64,000 nucleotides of DNA. Origin: Thalassolituus sp. UBA1087 (GTDB lineage Bacteria > Pseudomonadota > Gammaproteobacteria > Pseudomonadales > Oceanobacteraceae). A program made the translations under genes and the position numbers. The notes beneath the pieces were generated by a model. That model was not told the DNA's origin. It was given only the letters and a program-made list of their open reading frames with translations, and did no database searches. Of this stretch, positions 27,101 to 34,499 are shown piece after piece (positions within the stretch are counted from its first letter, which is position 1; every line of letters begins with the position of its first letter). Location of the stretch: contig DCCG01000034.1 in assembly GCA_002314145.1 (NCBI GenBank), positions 81,287-145,286 of the forward strand, read 5' to 3'.

Positions 27101-28033
27101 ACCACCGGAACCAGTCGCTGCGCCGGAATGCGGGGCAATAGCCGTCGGGTGGTTGTGGGTTTCGACCTTCATCAGGATATGCATATCTTCCTGATGGTAG
27201 GTGTACTCGTTCGTGCCAGGGTTCGGGAAATAACGGCCAGCGTTCGGACCGACGATAACGGAAGCGTTATCTTTATAGGCAGACAGAATATTGTCGTTGT
27301 AACACTCGTAGGTGTTTTTAATCATCTGGAACAGGGATTTATCCTGATCCTCGCCGTCGATGGTCCAGCTGGCGTTAAAGATTTTGTGGCGGCAGTGCTC
27401 GGAGTTCGCCTGGGCGAACATCATCAGCTCAACGTCGGTCGGGTTGCGACCCAGCTTATTAAAATTTTCGACCAGATAATCGACCTCATCGTCGGCCAGT
27501 GCCAGACCGAGATTTTTATCGGCTTCCACCAGCGCTTCACGGCCACCGGCCAGAATATCCACGGTAGTCAGCGGCGCCGGCTCGGCATGAGAGAAGAGTG
27601 CTTCGGCCGCGGCCGTGTTATCCAGCACGGTTTCGGTCATGCGGTCATGTAATAAAGAAGCAATAATGTCGCGATCTTCTTTCTTAGCGCCTTCTATATA
27701 GTAGGCAGTGCCGCGCTCCAGACGAAGAATGCTGCCAAGACCACAGTTATGCGCAATATCCGTCGCTTTCGATGACCATGGTGAAATCGTACCGAAGCGT
27801 GGTACCACCAGAAACATTTCACCGGCCGGTTCCTGCACATCGGCTTTAGGCCCGTAGCGCAGAATGCGTTCAAGAACCAAACGCTCATTCTCTGCCAGCT
27901 CAGCTGACAGATCCGCAAAGTGCATAAACTCGGCATACACCGCCGAGACATGGGGCAGCGCCTGCTGCAGCTTATTCAGGACTTTATTCTGACGGAATAT
28001 TGAAAGCGCTGGCGCGCCACGCAGCTCGAGCAT
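24116..28033 (-). CDS. purL: Phosphoribosylformylglycinamidine synthase
   Basis: 1305-aa single-chain FGAM synthetase of purine synthesis: converts FGAR, glutamine and ATP to FGAM. N-terminal region followed by the two ATP-binding halves (VETHNHPTAIAPHSGAATGSGGEIRDEGATGRGSKPKAG; MAMGERTPVALLDGPASGRLAVAEAITNLAAAPI). The C-terminal glutaminase domain has ILREQGVNGQIEMAAAF, GGFSYGDVLGAGEGWA, the catalytic Cys in LGICNGCQMLSNL and the His/Glu in MMPHPERVFR. Length is as in E. coli (1295). ATG start with GGAG 9 bases upstream. Divergent from mltF, as in many gammaproteobacteria. Confidence 0.98.
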   Translation of the reverse strand: MLELRGAPALSIFRQNKVLNKLQQALPHVSAVYAEFMHFADLSAELAENERLVLERILRYGPKADVQEPAGEMFLVVPRFGTISPWSSKATDIAHNCGLGSILRLERGTAYYIEGAKKEDRDIIASLLHDRMTETVLDNTAAAEALFSHAEPAPLTTVDILAGGREALVEADKNLGLALADDEVDYLVENFNKLGRNPTDVELMMFAQANSEHCRHKIFNASWTIDGEDQDKSLFQMIKNTYECYNDNILSAYKDNASVIVGPNAGRYFPNPGTNEYTYHQEDMHILMKVETHNHPTAIAPHSGAATGSGGEIRDEGATGRGSKPKAGLTGFTVSDLKIPGFEQPWESQYGKPERIVSALDIMIDGPLGGAAFNNEFGRPNLCGYFRTFELQHDGEVRGYHKPIMIAGGYGNIRGEHVQKGDIPVGASLIVLGGPAMQIGLGGGAASSMASGQSNADLDFASVQRENPEMERRCQEVIDRCWQLGDANPIAFIHDVGAGGISNAFPELVGDAGRGGEFELRKVPNDEPGMSPLAIWSNESQERYVLAVAQEDMAEFDAICARERAPYAVVGYATEEEHLTVTDEHFGNKPVDMPLQVLLGKPPRMHRDVKSKAAKTEAFSSAGIDLADAAARVLKLPTVASKSFLITIGDRSITGTVARDQFVGPWQVPVADVAVTTSSYDTYAGEAMAMGERTPVALLDGPASGRLAVAEAITNLAAAPINKLADIKMSANWMCAAGHEGEDEKLYATVKAVGMELCPELEVTIPVGKDSMSMKTRWTDVDKDGNGEEKAVTAPVSLIITGFAPVTDARKVLTPQIKMDQGESDLILVDLGRGQNRTGASCFAQVFGKVGDVPADLDDAEDLKAFFAVVQGLNADGKLLAYHDRADGGLFATLTEMAFAAHCGLDVSMDLLAESEDDLGAALFAEEPGAVMQVQRDDLEEVLAQFEAAGLGDCTSVIATPNDDDQITFSFRDEEFLSESRVTWQRLWTQTSYEMQALRDNADCAKQEFDALLDAEDPGIHAELTFDINEDPFKTLFGADLPASDSADAPKVAILREQGVNGQIEMAAAFDRAGFRAVDVHMSDILSGAVTLEGFRGLVACGGFSYGDVLGAGEGWAKSILFNEQARGQFEAFFKRNDTFALGICNGCQMLSNLHELIPGAEHWPHFVRNMSEQFEARVAMVEVQESDSVFFAGMAGSRMPIAVAHGEGRAEFADESDIDELAGQIALRYTDNYGKVTEQYPLNPNGSPQGITGLTAADGRVTIMMPHPERVFRAIQNSYVPNEWDEDGAWMRMFRNARVWCEEN

Positions 28034-28419
28034 CAGGGAGAACTCCGGTTCGGGAGGTGGTCAAAATGAGCGCGAATGATACCGGAGAGCGGCCTGCCAC
28101 ACCAGATTCGGTCAGGTTTTCCCCTGCCGGGATATCCGGCCGTAAGAAGAACAACAGAACAGCCCGGAGAAAATCGCAACAATCCCCCTGCTCATTGCAA
28201 CAATGCGTTTCAACTTACGGCTTCACAAAAAAGTTCAATTTTAAGAAACATAATGCTTTCAAAGACTTATGTCATAAACCTGCCACAACACTGACACATA
28301 CAGCTGCATTTTAGAGAAATCTATCACAGTCATAGGTTGTTTTTTATGCAAGGCCGCGGCAAAATGGGCCCATATTAACAATTTTTGCACCATTTTGGTG
28401 CGCATTTTTGGGTTTTGGC
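28034..28419. other. Divergent intergenic region purL / mltF
   Basis: 386 bp; becomes AT-rich towards mltF. It must hold both promoters. Just before mltF is a palindrome GCACCA-TTT-TGGTGC (28387-28401). I looked for a PurR-like box and do not see one. Confidence 0.5.
28387..28401 (+). promoter_or_regulatory. 15-bp palindrome just upstream of mltF
   Basis: GCACCA and TGGTGC are separated by TTT and followed by GCATTTTTGGG, 19 bp before the mltF ATG. It could be an operator or a small hairpin in the mRNA leader; too weak to call a terminator. Confidence 0.35.
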
Positions 28420-29862
28420 ATGATTTCTGGCATAACGCGTCTACTGACATTATCGGCTCTGCTGACAGTGTGCTTCGGCACTCTGACCGGCGGCGTGCGC
28501 CCGGATAGTGTCGAACAGATCCGTATGGCCGGTGAAATCGTGATGATCACCCGCAACAGCCCGACCACCTATTATGAAGACCGCAGCGGTTCTGCCGGTT
28601 ACGAGTACGAACTGGCCAAAGCCTTTGCGGATTATCTGGGCGTCGAGCTTAAAGTGACAGTGGCCGACAACCTGAATGATATTTTCAGCACCCTGGAGAA
28701 CGGAGGCGCTTCCTTTGCGGCAGCCGGCCTCACCCAGACACCGGAGCGTGATCGCTGGGTACGTTTCTCCGAACCTTATATGCAGATTACCGAACAGGTG
28801 ATCTATCGCCGCGGTGGCATCCGTCCTGATAACGTTACCGACCTGACCCGCGGCCAGATGGTGGTTTCCGAGGGCTCCAGCCACTCAGAGCGTCTGCGCT
28901 TCTGGCAGGCCGGTCATGTGCCGGAACTGAGCTGGAGCGAAAGCCCGGATCTGGAAGTTTCCGATCTGCTGCAGATGGTAGCCTCCGGCAACATCGACTT
29001 TACCGTGGTGGATTCCAATGAATTCCGCGTACTGCAGGCTTATTTTCCGAACCTGGCCGTTGCCTTTGATCTGAGTGAAAAACAGAACATCAGCTGGGCG
29101 TTTGAGCACAGCCGTGATGACAGCCTGTATAAAGCCGCCAGCGATTTCTTCAGCACAGAAGAAAACATCACGCTGATGGCGACGCTGGCAGAACGCTATT
29201 ACGGCCATCTGGATAAACTGGATTACGTCGGAGCCCGCCGTTTCCTGCGCCAGACCGAGAAGAAGCTGGCGACCTACAAACCGCATTTCCAGAAAGCCGC
29301 CGAGCTGAACAGCATCGACTGGCGTCTGCTGGCGGCAGTAGGTTATCAGGAAAGCCATTGGGAACCCCATGCCCGCAGCTTTACCGGCGTGCGTGGCCTG
29401 ATGATGCTGACCCTGAACACAGCGCGCGAACTGGGCATAAAAAACCGTCTGGACCCGAAGCAAAGCATTATGGGTGGCAGCCAATATCTGGCCAAACTGC
29501 GCGCCCGCCTGGATGAAGTACACGAACCTGACCGCACCTGGATGGCACTGGCCGCTTACAACGTGGGTTATGGTCACCTGACGGATGCACGCAAAATCAC
29601 AGAATTAACCGGTGGCAATCCGGATCTGTGGATGGATGTAAAAGAATCTCTGCCCCTGCTGAGCCAGAAGCGTTATTACCGCTACACCCGTCACGGCTTT
29701 GCCCGTGGTCAGGAGCCGGTGGACTATGTGCAGAATATCCGTCGTTACTACGATGTACTGGTATGGAATGAAGAACAGCATCAGCACCATGCCTTCCCGG
29801 ACGATCACGAAGCCATGCAGCTGTCGTCCGCGATGATTACCGTTATTCCTCCACTCCTTTAG
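28420..29862 (+). CDS. mltF: Membrane-bound lytic murein transglycosylase F
   Basis: 480-aa peptidoglycan lytic transglycosylase of the MltF type. An N-terminal export segment (MISGITRLLTLSALLTVCFGTL) leads to a periplasmic solute-binding-like domain (about 35-265: EIVMITRNSPTTYYED, GYEYELAKAFADYLGVEL). A C-terminal SLT catalytic domain follows (about 285-430): LLAAVGYQESHWEPHARSFTGVRGLMMLTLNTAREL contains the catalytic Glu, and WMALAAYNVGYGHLTDAR the conserved Tyr region. ATG at 28420 preferred to a TTG 12 bp upstream. The motifs are complete. Confidence 0.95.
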   Translation: MISGITRLLTLSALLTVCFGTLTGGVRPDSVEQIRMAGEIVMITRNSPTTYYEDRSGSAGYEYELAKAFADYLGVELKVTVADNLNDIFSTLENGGASFAAAGLTQTPERDRWVRFSEPYMQITEQVIYRRGGIRPDNVTDLTRGQMVVSEGSSHSERLRFWQAGHVPELSWSESPDLEVSDLLQMVASGNIDFTVVDSNEFRVLQAYFPNLAVAFDLSEKQNISWAFEHSRDDSLYKAASDFFSTEENITLMATLAERYYGHLDKLDYVGARRFLRQTEKKLATYKPHFQKAAELNSIDWRLLAAVGYQESHWEPHARSFTGVRGLMMLTLNTARELGIKNRLDPKQSIMGGSQYLAKLRARLDEVHEPDRTWMALAAYNVGYGHLTDARKITELTGGNPDLWMDVKESLPLLSQKRYYRYTRHGFARGQEPVDYVQNIRRYYDVLVWNEEQHQHHAFPDDHEAMQLSSAMITVIPPLL

Positions 29863-29874
29863 TGAGTTTTCTGT

Positions 29875-29900
29875 GCGGCAGCTTCTGCCGCTTCTTTTTT
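29875..29900 (+). terminator. mltF terminator
   Basis: Perfect GCGGCAG/CTGCCGC stem with a 3-base loop, followed by TTCTTTTTTC, 13 bp past the mltF stop. Confidence 0.88.
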
Positions 29901-29911
29901 CTTCTGTGTAT

Positions 29912-30496
29912 TTATTCCCGGTTTTTACTCCGGCTGGCCGGCTCCGGGATTTCCTTTCTGTCACCGCCATTCACAGAATCATCGGCCATCTGAAGTGATT
30001 GCTTCAGCCGTTTTTTCGCCTCCCGGCGCATGGCAAAAAAATCCGACATTAACTGCGAACATTCATCAGCCAGAACGCCGTCTTTGATATCCATCACATG
30101 GTTATAAAAAGGTTGCTGCGGTAACTGCAGAGCGCTCTGTATCGCACCGGCTTTCGGTTCTGCCGCGCCATACACCAGACGGGCGATACGGCTGTGAATC
30201 AGCAGGCCGGTGCACATGGTGCAGGGTTCAACCGTGACATACAGCGTCGCCCCGGCAAGACGATAATTACCGATGCATTGCGCAGCTTCCCGGATGGCGA
30301 CCATTTCCGCATGGGCACTGGGGTCCACCCGGCTGATCGGCTGGTTAAAACCGCGACCGATAATATAGCCGTCAAGGACAACCACCGCACCGACCGGTAC
30401 CTCGCCGGCATCATAAGCCTGCTGTGCCATGGCCAGGGCAGCGCGCATGCCCTGCTCATCGTCAGCGATCTGTTGGGAGTGTTCAGAAGTGGTCAT
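29912..30496 (-). CDS. tadA: tRNA-specific adenosine deaminase
   Basis: 194-aa zinc deaminase that converts A34 to inosine in tRNA-Arg(ACG). Zinc and catalytic residues are His62 and Glu64 in SAHAEMVAIREAA, and Cys92 and Cys95 in VEPCTMCTG. N-terminal helix MRAALAMAQQAYDAGEVPVGAVVV is typical. The C-terminal tail after DFFAMRREAKKRLKQ is about 25 residues longer than in E. coli and polar (DSVNGGDRKEIPEPASRSKN), probably disordered. It converges with mltF. Confidence 0.96.
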   Translation of the reverse strand: MTTSEHSQQIADDEQGMRAALAMAQQAYDAGEVPVGAVVVLDGYIIGRGFNQPISRVDPSAHAEMVAIREAAQCIGNYRLAGATLYVTVEPCTMCTGLLIHSRIARLVYGAAEPKAGAIQSALQLPQQPFYNHVMDIKDGVLADECSQLMSDFFAMRREAKKRLKQSLQMADDSVNGGDRKEIPEPASRSKNRE

Positions 30497-30545
30497 AACG
30501 CCATCCGTTACCAGAATGGCGGCATCATAGCGGAAGCGGTGGCGA

Positions 30546-31046
30546 TCAGAAACTCAGCACGGATGCCAGTCTGCGCCGTTCACGTTCGCACATGCGGGTC
30601 AGAACAGACTGCGCCAGCAGACCGGAGATCGCTCCCACCATACCGGCCACGGTAGACAGAATGGCTTTGGATATTCCCGACGCCATGGCTTTCGGGCTGC
30701 CCGCGCCCACATGCATCATCACATCAAACACTTCGATCATGCCGGTCACCGTGCCCAGCAACCCGAGTAACGGACAGATAGCAATAAACATACGTATGGT
30801 GGGAAACCCGCTGTCCAGCCCCATCTGCAGCGCGGTGAGCAGCTCCTGATGAATATGTTGTGATGTCCAGCTGTGTTTGTCCGGGCGATGATTCCATTCT
30901 TCCAACGCTTTGCGGCGCCGCCCCGGGTGCACAAACTTCAGATAAATCAGACGTTCAAACAACCACGCCCAGAGCAAAAAAATCACCAGCATAATGGGGT
31001 ACACCACTTCCCCGCCGCGTTCGATAAATAGTCTGACTTCTTCCAT
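30546..31046 (-). CDS. MotA/TolQ/ExbB-family proton-channel protein, solitary
   Basis: 166-aa, three-helix member of the ExbB/TolQ family. Segment 1 is at about 14-32 (VVYPIMLVIFLLWAWLFERLIYL), segments 2 and 3 are CPLLGLLGTVTGMIEVFDVM and GISKAILSTVAGMVGAISGLLAQSVL, the conserved GLLGTVTGM and helix-3 Thr/Ser region that forms the proton path. Length matches the short ExbB2 type. The usual ExbD/TolR partner and TonB are not adjacent, so its partner must be elsewhere. Starts with a good GGAGGTT-free context; the start is the first ATG of the family-aligned frame. Confidence 0.9.
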   Translation of the reverse strand: MEEVRLFIERGGEVVYPIMLVIFLLWAWLFERLIYLKFVHPGRRRKALEEWNHRPDKHSWTSQHIHQELLTALQMGLDSGFPTIRMFIAICPLLGLLGTVTGMIEVFDVMMHVGAGSPKAMASGISKAILSTVAGMVGAISGLLAQSVLTRMCERERRRLASVLSF

Positions 31047-31229
31047 ATCAGGCCCTGCCAGGATAGCAACCGGATCAGGCTAGTGTGCAAATATGACAGT
31101 CCTGAAACATTCCGGTGACAGAAGGATGATGACGCCGGGCGCGGCACAGGCAGACATAAGTTGGGTTAACAAAGGCGACGATAGTCTCTAATATCGTCAT
31201 CCCTGAGTATGAGAACCGGAAAATTACGT

Positions 31230-31625
31230 ATGTGGACTCTGACAATTTCACCGCGCTTTGGTGAAACCGATGCCCTCGGCCATATCAACAACACCGTCTT
31301 GCCGGTGTGGTTTGAGGATGCACGCACACCGGCATTCCGCCTGTTTACCCCTGACCTGAATCCCAAAGACTGGCACCTGATCATTGCCAGAATTGAGGTC
31401 GAATTTGTCGGCGAGCTGTTTTATGGCCGCGATGTGGAAATACGTACTTATATTCAGAAGCTGGGCAACAGCTCAATGACCATTGCCCATGAAGCCTGGC
31501 AGGATGGACGTCTGGGTGCCCGCGGCACGGCCGTTATGGTGCATTTTGACCATGATGCCAAAACCTCGGTGGCCATCCCGGAAGCGATCCGTGAACAGCT
31601 GGCGCAACACCTGGAAACCCTGTAA
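31230..31625 (+). CDS. Acyl-CoA thioesterase, 4HBT hot-dog family (FadM/YbgC-like)
   Basis: 131-aa hot-dog thioesterase. The conserved FGETDALGHINNTVLPVWFEDAR includes the catalytic Asp of the 4-hydroxybenzoyl-CoA thioesterase group, followed by IIARIEVEFVGELFYGRDVEI. I chose the ATG at 31230 (MWTLTISPR), with GGAA nine bases upstream, over the ATG at 31209, which lacks a Shine-Dalgarno sequence. Hydrolyses acyl-CoA in the cytoplasm; chain length preference unknown. Confidence 0.9.
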   Translation: MWTLTISPRFGETDALGHINNTVLPVWFEDARTPAFRLFTPDLNPKDWHLIIARIEVEFVGELFYGRDVEIRTYIQKLGNSSMTIAHEAWQDGRLGARGTAVMVHFDHDAKTSVAIPEAIREQLAQHLETL

Positions 31626-31666
31626 ACACCTGACACCGGCAACAGGAACGCAGACTGACCATGGCA

Positions 31667-33508
31667 TCAGCCGCGGTCCCAGTTGTGTTCCTGATTTTCT
31701 ACTTCCGCCTGCATATCCGTCTGCATCAGATCCTGCAGATCACGGCTGTTCTGACGCGCCAGATTTAACCGGGTTTTTTCATCATCCGGGGCTTCCACCA
31801 TTTCCTGCAGCATCAATTCATCATAATGCCGGAACAGCTCCGCCGAACGGCGTGCCTGATAAGCGCGGAAGCCCAGTGAGCGCAGAGCTTCACGGCCCAG
31901 TCTGAGTGCAGAATGAAAGGATTCCCGCTCCACATGATCAACACCGGCGCGCAACAGCTCAACCGCCTGATGGCGGCCACGGGCACGGGCGAGAATCCGT
32001 ACGTGCGGGAAATGGCGTTTGACCAGCCGCACCAGATCCATGCTGCGGTTATGATCATCAATCGAAATCACCAGCAGTTCCGCGTCTTCAATCCCGGCTG
32101 ACACCAACAGATCCGGGCGCGATGCATCGCCAAAAAAGACCTTATGACCAAAGCGCCGTACGCTGTCGATCTGCACCGCATCGTGATCAAGAATGGTGAT
32201 ATTAAACCCGTTGATACGCAGTAACCGGCCGACGATCTGACCGAAACGCCCGAAGCCGACAACGATGGCCCGGGCTTCGTGATTATCAATGGTGTCTGCG
32301 GTGTTGTTGTCTTTCTGCACCCGGTTACCGGATAACCGCGGCTGCACCCAGCGTTCGTTGATACTCATTAATAACGGCGTTGCCACCATACTGAGCGCCA
32401 CCACCACCGTCAGTGGCGCGGTTATATCCGTCCCCAGCACACGATTATTTTCGGCAAAGGTAAAGAGTACAAAGGCAAACTCACCGCCCTGCGCCAGGGA
32501 AAAAGTAAACACAGAATTACTTTTTCCGCTGAGCCCGAATAAACGCCCGAGAATAACCAGCACCAGCATTTTGCCGCCAATCAGTGCCGCTAATAAACCA
32601 CTGATCAGCCACGGGTGCTGCAGCAGAAAATCAAAATCGATACTGGCACCCACGGAAATAAAAAACAGTGCCAGCAGCAAACCTTTAAAGGGTTCAATTT
32701 CAGATTCCAGCTCATGCCGGTATTCGCTGTTCGCCAGTACCACCCCGGCGACAAACGTCCCCAGCGCCGGGGATAAGCCGACTTCATTCATCAGCAGGGC
32801 AATGCCCACCACCAGCATCAGTGCCGTGGCGGTAAAGGTTTCACGCAGACGGGTTTCCGCAATAATGCGGAACAGATAACGGCTCACCCAGCGTCCGACG
32901 AGCACAATAGCCGCAACCACCAGAATAACTTTCAGCGCGGTTTCCCAACCGGGAATGTGTTCGGTTTTATTGGCCAGTTCAGGTAACTCCATGGCCAGTA
33001 AAGGCAGTATCGCCAGCAAGGGGATAACCGCAATATCCTGAAATAACAGTACGGAAAACGATGATTGCCCGGACTCGGTTTTCAGCAGGGATTTTTCTTC
33101 CAGTGTCTGCAACACGATCGCCGTGGATGATAACGACAGAATGGAGCCGGTCGCCAGACTTACCTGCCAGCTGAAGCCTAACGCCAGGCCCGCGGCAAAA
33201 AAGAGCAGACTGGTAACCAGAACCTGCAGCCCGCCCAGCCCCAGCACACTGATGCGCATGCGCCAGAGCACGGCCGGGTCCAGCTCCAGACCAATCAGAA
33301 ACAGCATCAGCACCACGCCAAATTCAGCGAACGACATCAGGCTTTCAACATCATCGCCCATCAGCCCCAGGCCAAAGGGGCCGATAACAGCACCAGCACA
33401 CAGATAGCCCATCACAGACCCCAGCCCGACACGCTTGGCCAGCGGCACGGCAATCACCGCAGACAGCAGAAACACAAACGCCTGCAACATAAAGGAATCG
33501 TTATGCAT
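31667..33508 (-). CDS. kefC: Glutathione-regulated K+/H+ antiporter, KefB/KefC family
   Basis: 613-aa CPA2 antiporter. About 12-13 membrane helices (1-380), including the KefC-type segment GLGSVMGYLCAGAVIGPFGL and the ion-path region LSPALGTFVAGVVLANSEYRHELES. A linker is followed by a TrkA-N Rossmann domain (about 400-520: ARAIVVGFGRFGQIVGRLLRINGFNITILDHD), binding nucleotide and glutathione adducts in the family. A C-terminal polar tail follows. Protects against electrophiles by acidifying the cytoplasm. It overlaps by 8 bp with kefF/kefG upstream. Could equally be called KefB; the two are hard to separate by sequence alone. Confidence 0.92.
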   Translation of the reverse strand: MHNDSFMLQAFVFLLSAVIAVPLAKRVGLGSVMGYLCAGAVIGPFGLGLMGDDVESLMSFAEFGVVLMLFLIGLELDPAVLWRMRISVLGLGGLQVLVTSLLFFAAGLALGFSWQVSLATGSILSLSSTAIVLQTLEEKSLLKTESGQSSFSVLLFQDIAVIPLLAILPLLAMELPELANKTEHIPGWETALKVILVVAAIVLVGRWVSRYLFRIIAETRLRETFTATALMLVVGIALLMNEVGLSPALGTFVAGVVLANSEYRHELESEIEPFKGLLLALFFISVGASIDFDFLLQHPWLISGLLAALIGGKMLVLVILGRLFGLSGKSNSVFTFSLAQGGEFAFVLFTFAENNRVLGTDITAPLTVVVALSMVATPLLMSINERWVQPRLSGNRVQKDNNTADTIDNHEARAIVVGFGRFGQIVGRLLRINGFNITILDHDAVQIDSVRRFGHKVFFGDASRPDLLVSAGIEDAELLVISIDDHNRSMDLVRLVKRHFPHVRILARARGRHQAVELLRAGVDHVERESFHSALRLGREALRSLGFRAYQARRSAELFRHYDELMLQEMVEAPDDEKTRLNLARQNSRDLQDLMQTDMQAEVENQEHNWDRG

Positions 33509-34082
33509 TATCTAAGGCCTGTAATTTACCGAGCAGAATAGAACGGAATGATTGTGCCTGACGCTGCAGTACGGATTCCGGTTTACGTCGTGCCTGACAC
33601 ACCATAAAGGGCGTTTGCCAGGCCATACGGCAGACACGGGCGGTCTGCTCATAAGGCAGCAGATACTGCTCCAGCGGGTAGCGGTTGCCGCCTTCTGCAC
33701 TGAAAGAAGAAAAAGATGCCCCCACTGAGGTAGCAATCCACAGCATGCGTCCCTGCAGCGGGTCCTGTTCCGGCCCCGCCCGGCCAGGCACTTCATCCAG
33801 CGCAAAGTTAAGTACCCGGTCCTGCCATTCTTTCAGTAACGACGGGGCGCTGTACCAATACAGCGGAAACAGAAAAATCACCAGCTGATGGTTACGCAGC
33901 AGAGACTGTTCGTGGCCGATATTAATGTGAAAATCCGGATACTCTTCATACAGATCGCGGATGGTGACTTCATCCAGATCACTGATAGCCGCCAGCAATT
34001 GCCGGCAGGCCCGTGACGTCTGATGACGCGGGTGAGCATAAATAACCAGTGCCCTGGATGACGCTGCAGTCAATTCAGCCAC
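33501..34082 (-). CDS. Flavodoxin-fold NAD(P)H oxidoreductase, KefF/KefG-type ancillary protein
   Basis: 193-aa quinone-reductase-like protein that activates Kef channels in the family. ALVIYAHPRHQTSRACRQLLAAI is the FMN/FAD-binding start, VIFLFPLYWYSAPSLLKEWQDRVL is the family core and GRMLWIATSVGASFSSFSAEGGNRYPLEQYLLPYEQTA follows. The start is uncertain: GTG at 34082 (used here) or TTG at 34073; an upstream GTG at 34106 would overlap yciH by 32 bp and has no advantage. Located directly upstream of kefC and overlapping it, which fixes the functional link. Confidence 0.88.
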   Translation of the reverse strand: MAELTAASSRALVIYAHPRHQTSRACRQLLAAISDLDEVTIRDLYEEYPDFHINIGHEQSLLRNHQLVIFLFPLYWYSAPSLLKEWQDRVLNFALDEVPGRAGPEQDPLQGRMLWIATSVGASFSSFSAEGGNRYPLEQYLLPYEQTARVCRMAWQTPFMVCQARRKPESVLQRQAQSFRSILLGKLQALDNA

Positions 34083-34434
34083 CTGCCTTTTTGACAGTAA
34101 AACCACGTTTGCTTAATTCACTGACCAGCAGATCACGCTGATCCCCCTGGATTTCGACCACACCGTCTTTCAGGGCACCGCCGACTCCGCATTTCTTTTT
34201 CAGTTCTTTTGCCAGGGTTTTCAGCTCGGCACCGGCCAGCGGTATACCACTGACCAGGGTAACGACTTTACCGCCACGGCCTTTACTTTCACGGCTGACG
34301 CGCACAATGCCGTCGCCTTTGGGGGTGTCCTCAGTATCACAGCTGCACTGATCGACAGGATTGCCGCAGCCCGGACAGGCACGGCCGAATTCTGTGGAAT
34401 AAACTAATCCACCGGATGAAGATTTTTTAGACAT
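34075..34434 (-). CDS. yciH: SUI1/eIF1-like translation factor YciH
   Basis: 119-aa protein of the SUI1 fold. It has a Cys-rich N-terminus, GRACPGCGNPVDQCSC, of the kind seen in the family, followed by the core RVSRESKGRGGKVVTLVSGIPL and KKKCGVGGALKDGVVEIQGDQRDLLVSELSKRGFTVKKAGG. In E. coli YciH affects start-site fidelity. It precedes kefF and kefC in the same direction, with a small overlap, so may be co-transcribed. Confidence 0.95.
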   Translation of the reverse strand: MSKKSSSGGLVYSTEFGRACPGCGNPVDQCSCDTEDTPKGDGIVRVSRESKGRGGKVVTLVSGIPLAGAELKTLAKELKKKCGVGGALKDGVVEIQGDQRDLLVSELSKRGFTVKKAGG

Positions 34435-34499
34435 GGTAATCGGAAACAGAGAAGTGTTATTTCAGAAATTATACGATCACAGCCGCCAGTGCAATTGCT

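Noticed and set aside
28034..28419. PurR box in the purL promoter
   Set aside because: No sequence close to the known 16-bp consensus is visible.
34083..34106. Upstream GTG start of the KefF-like gene
   Set aside because: It would overlap yciH by 32 bp with no better ribosome-binding site; later starts fit the family start.
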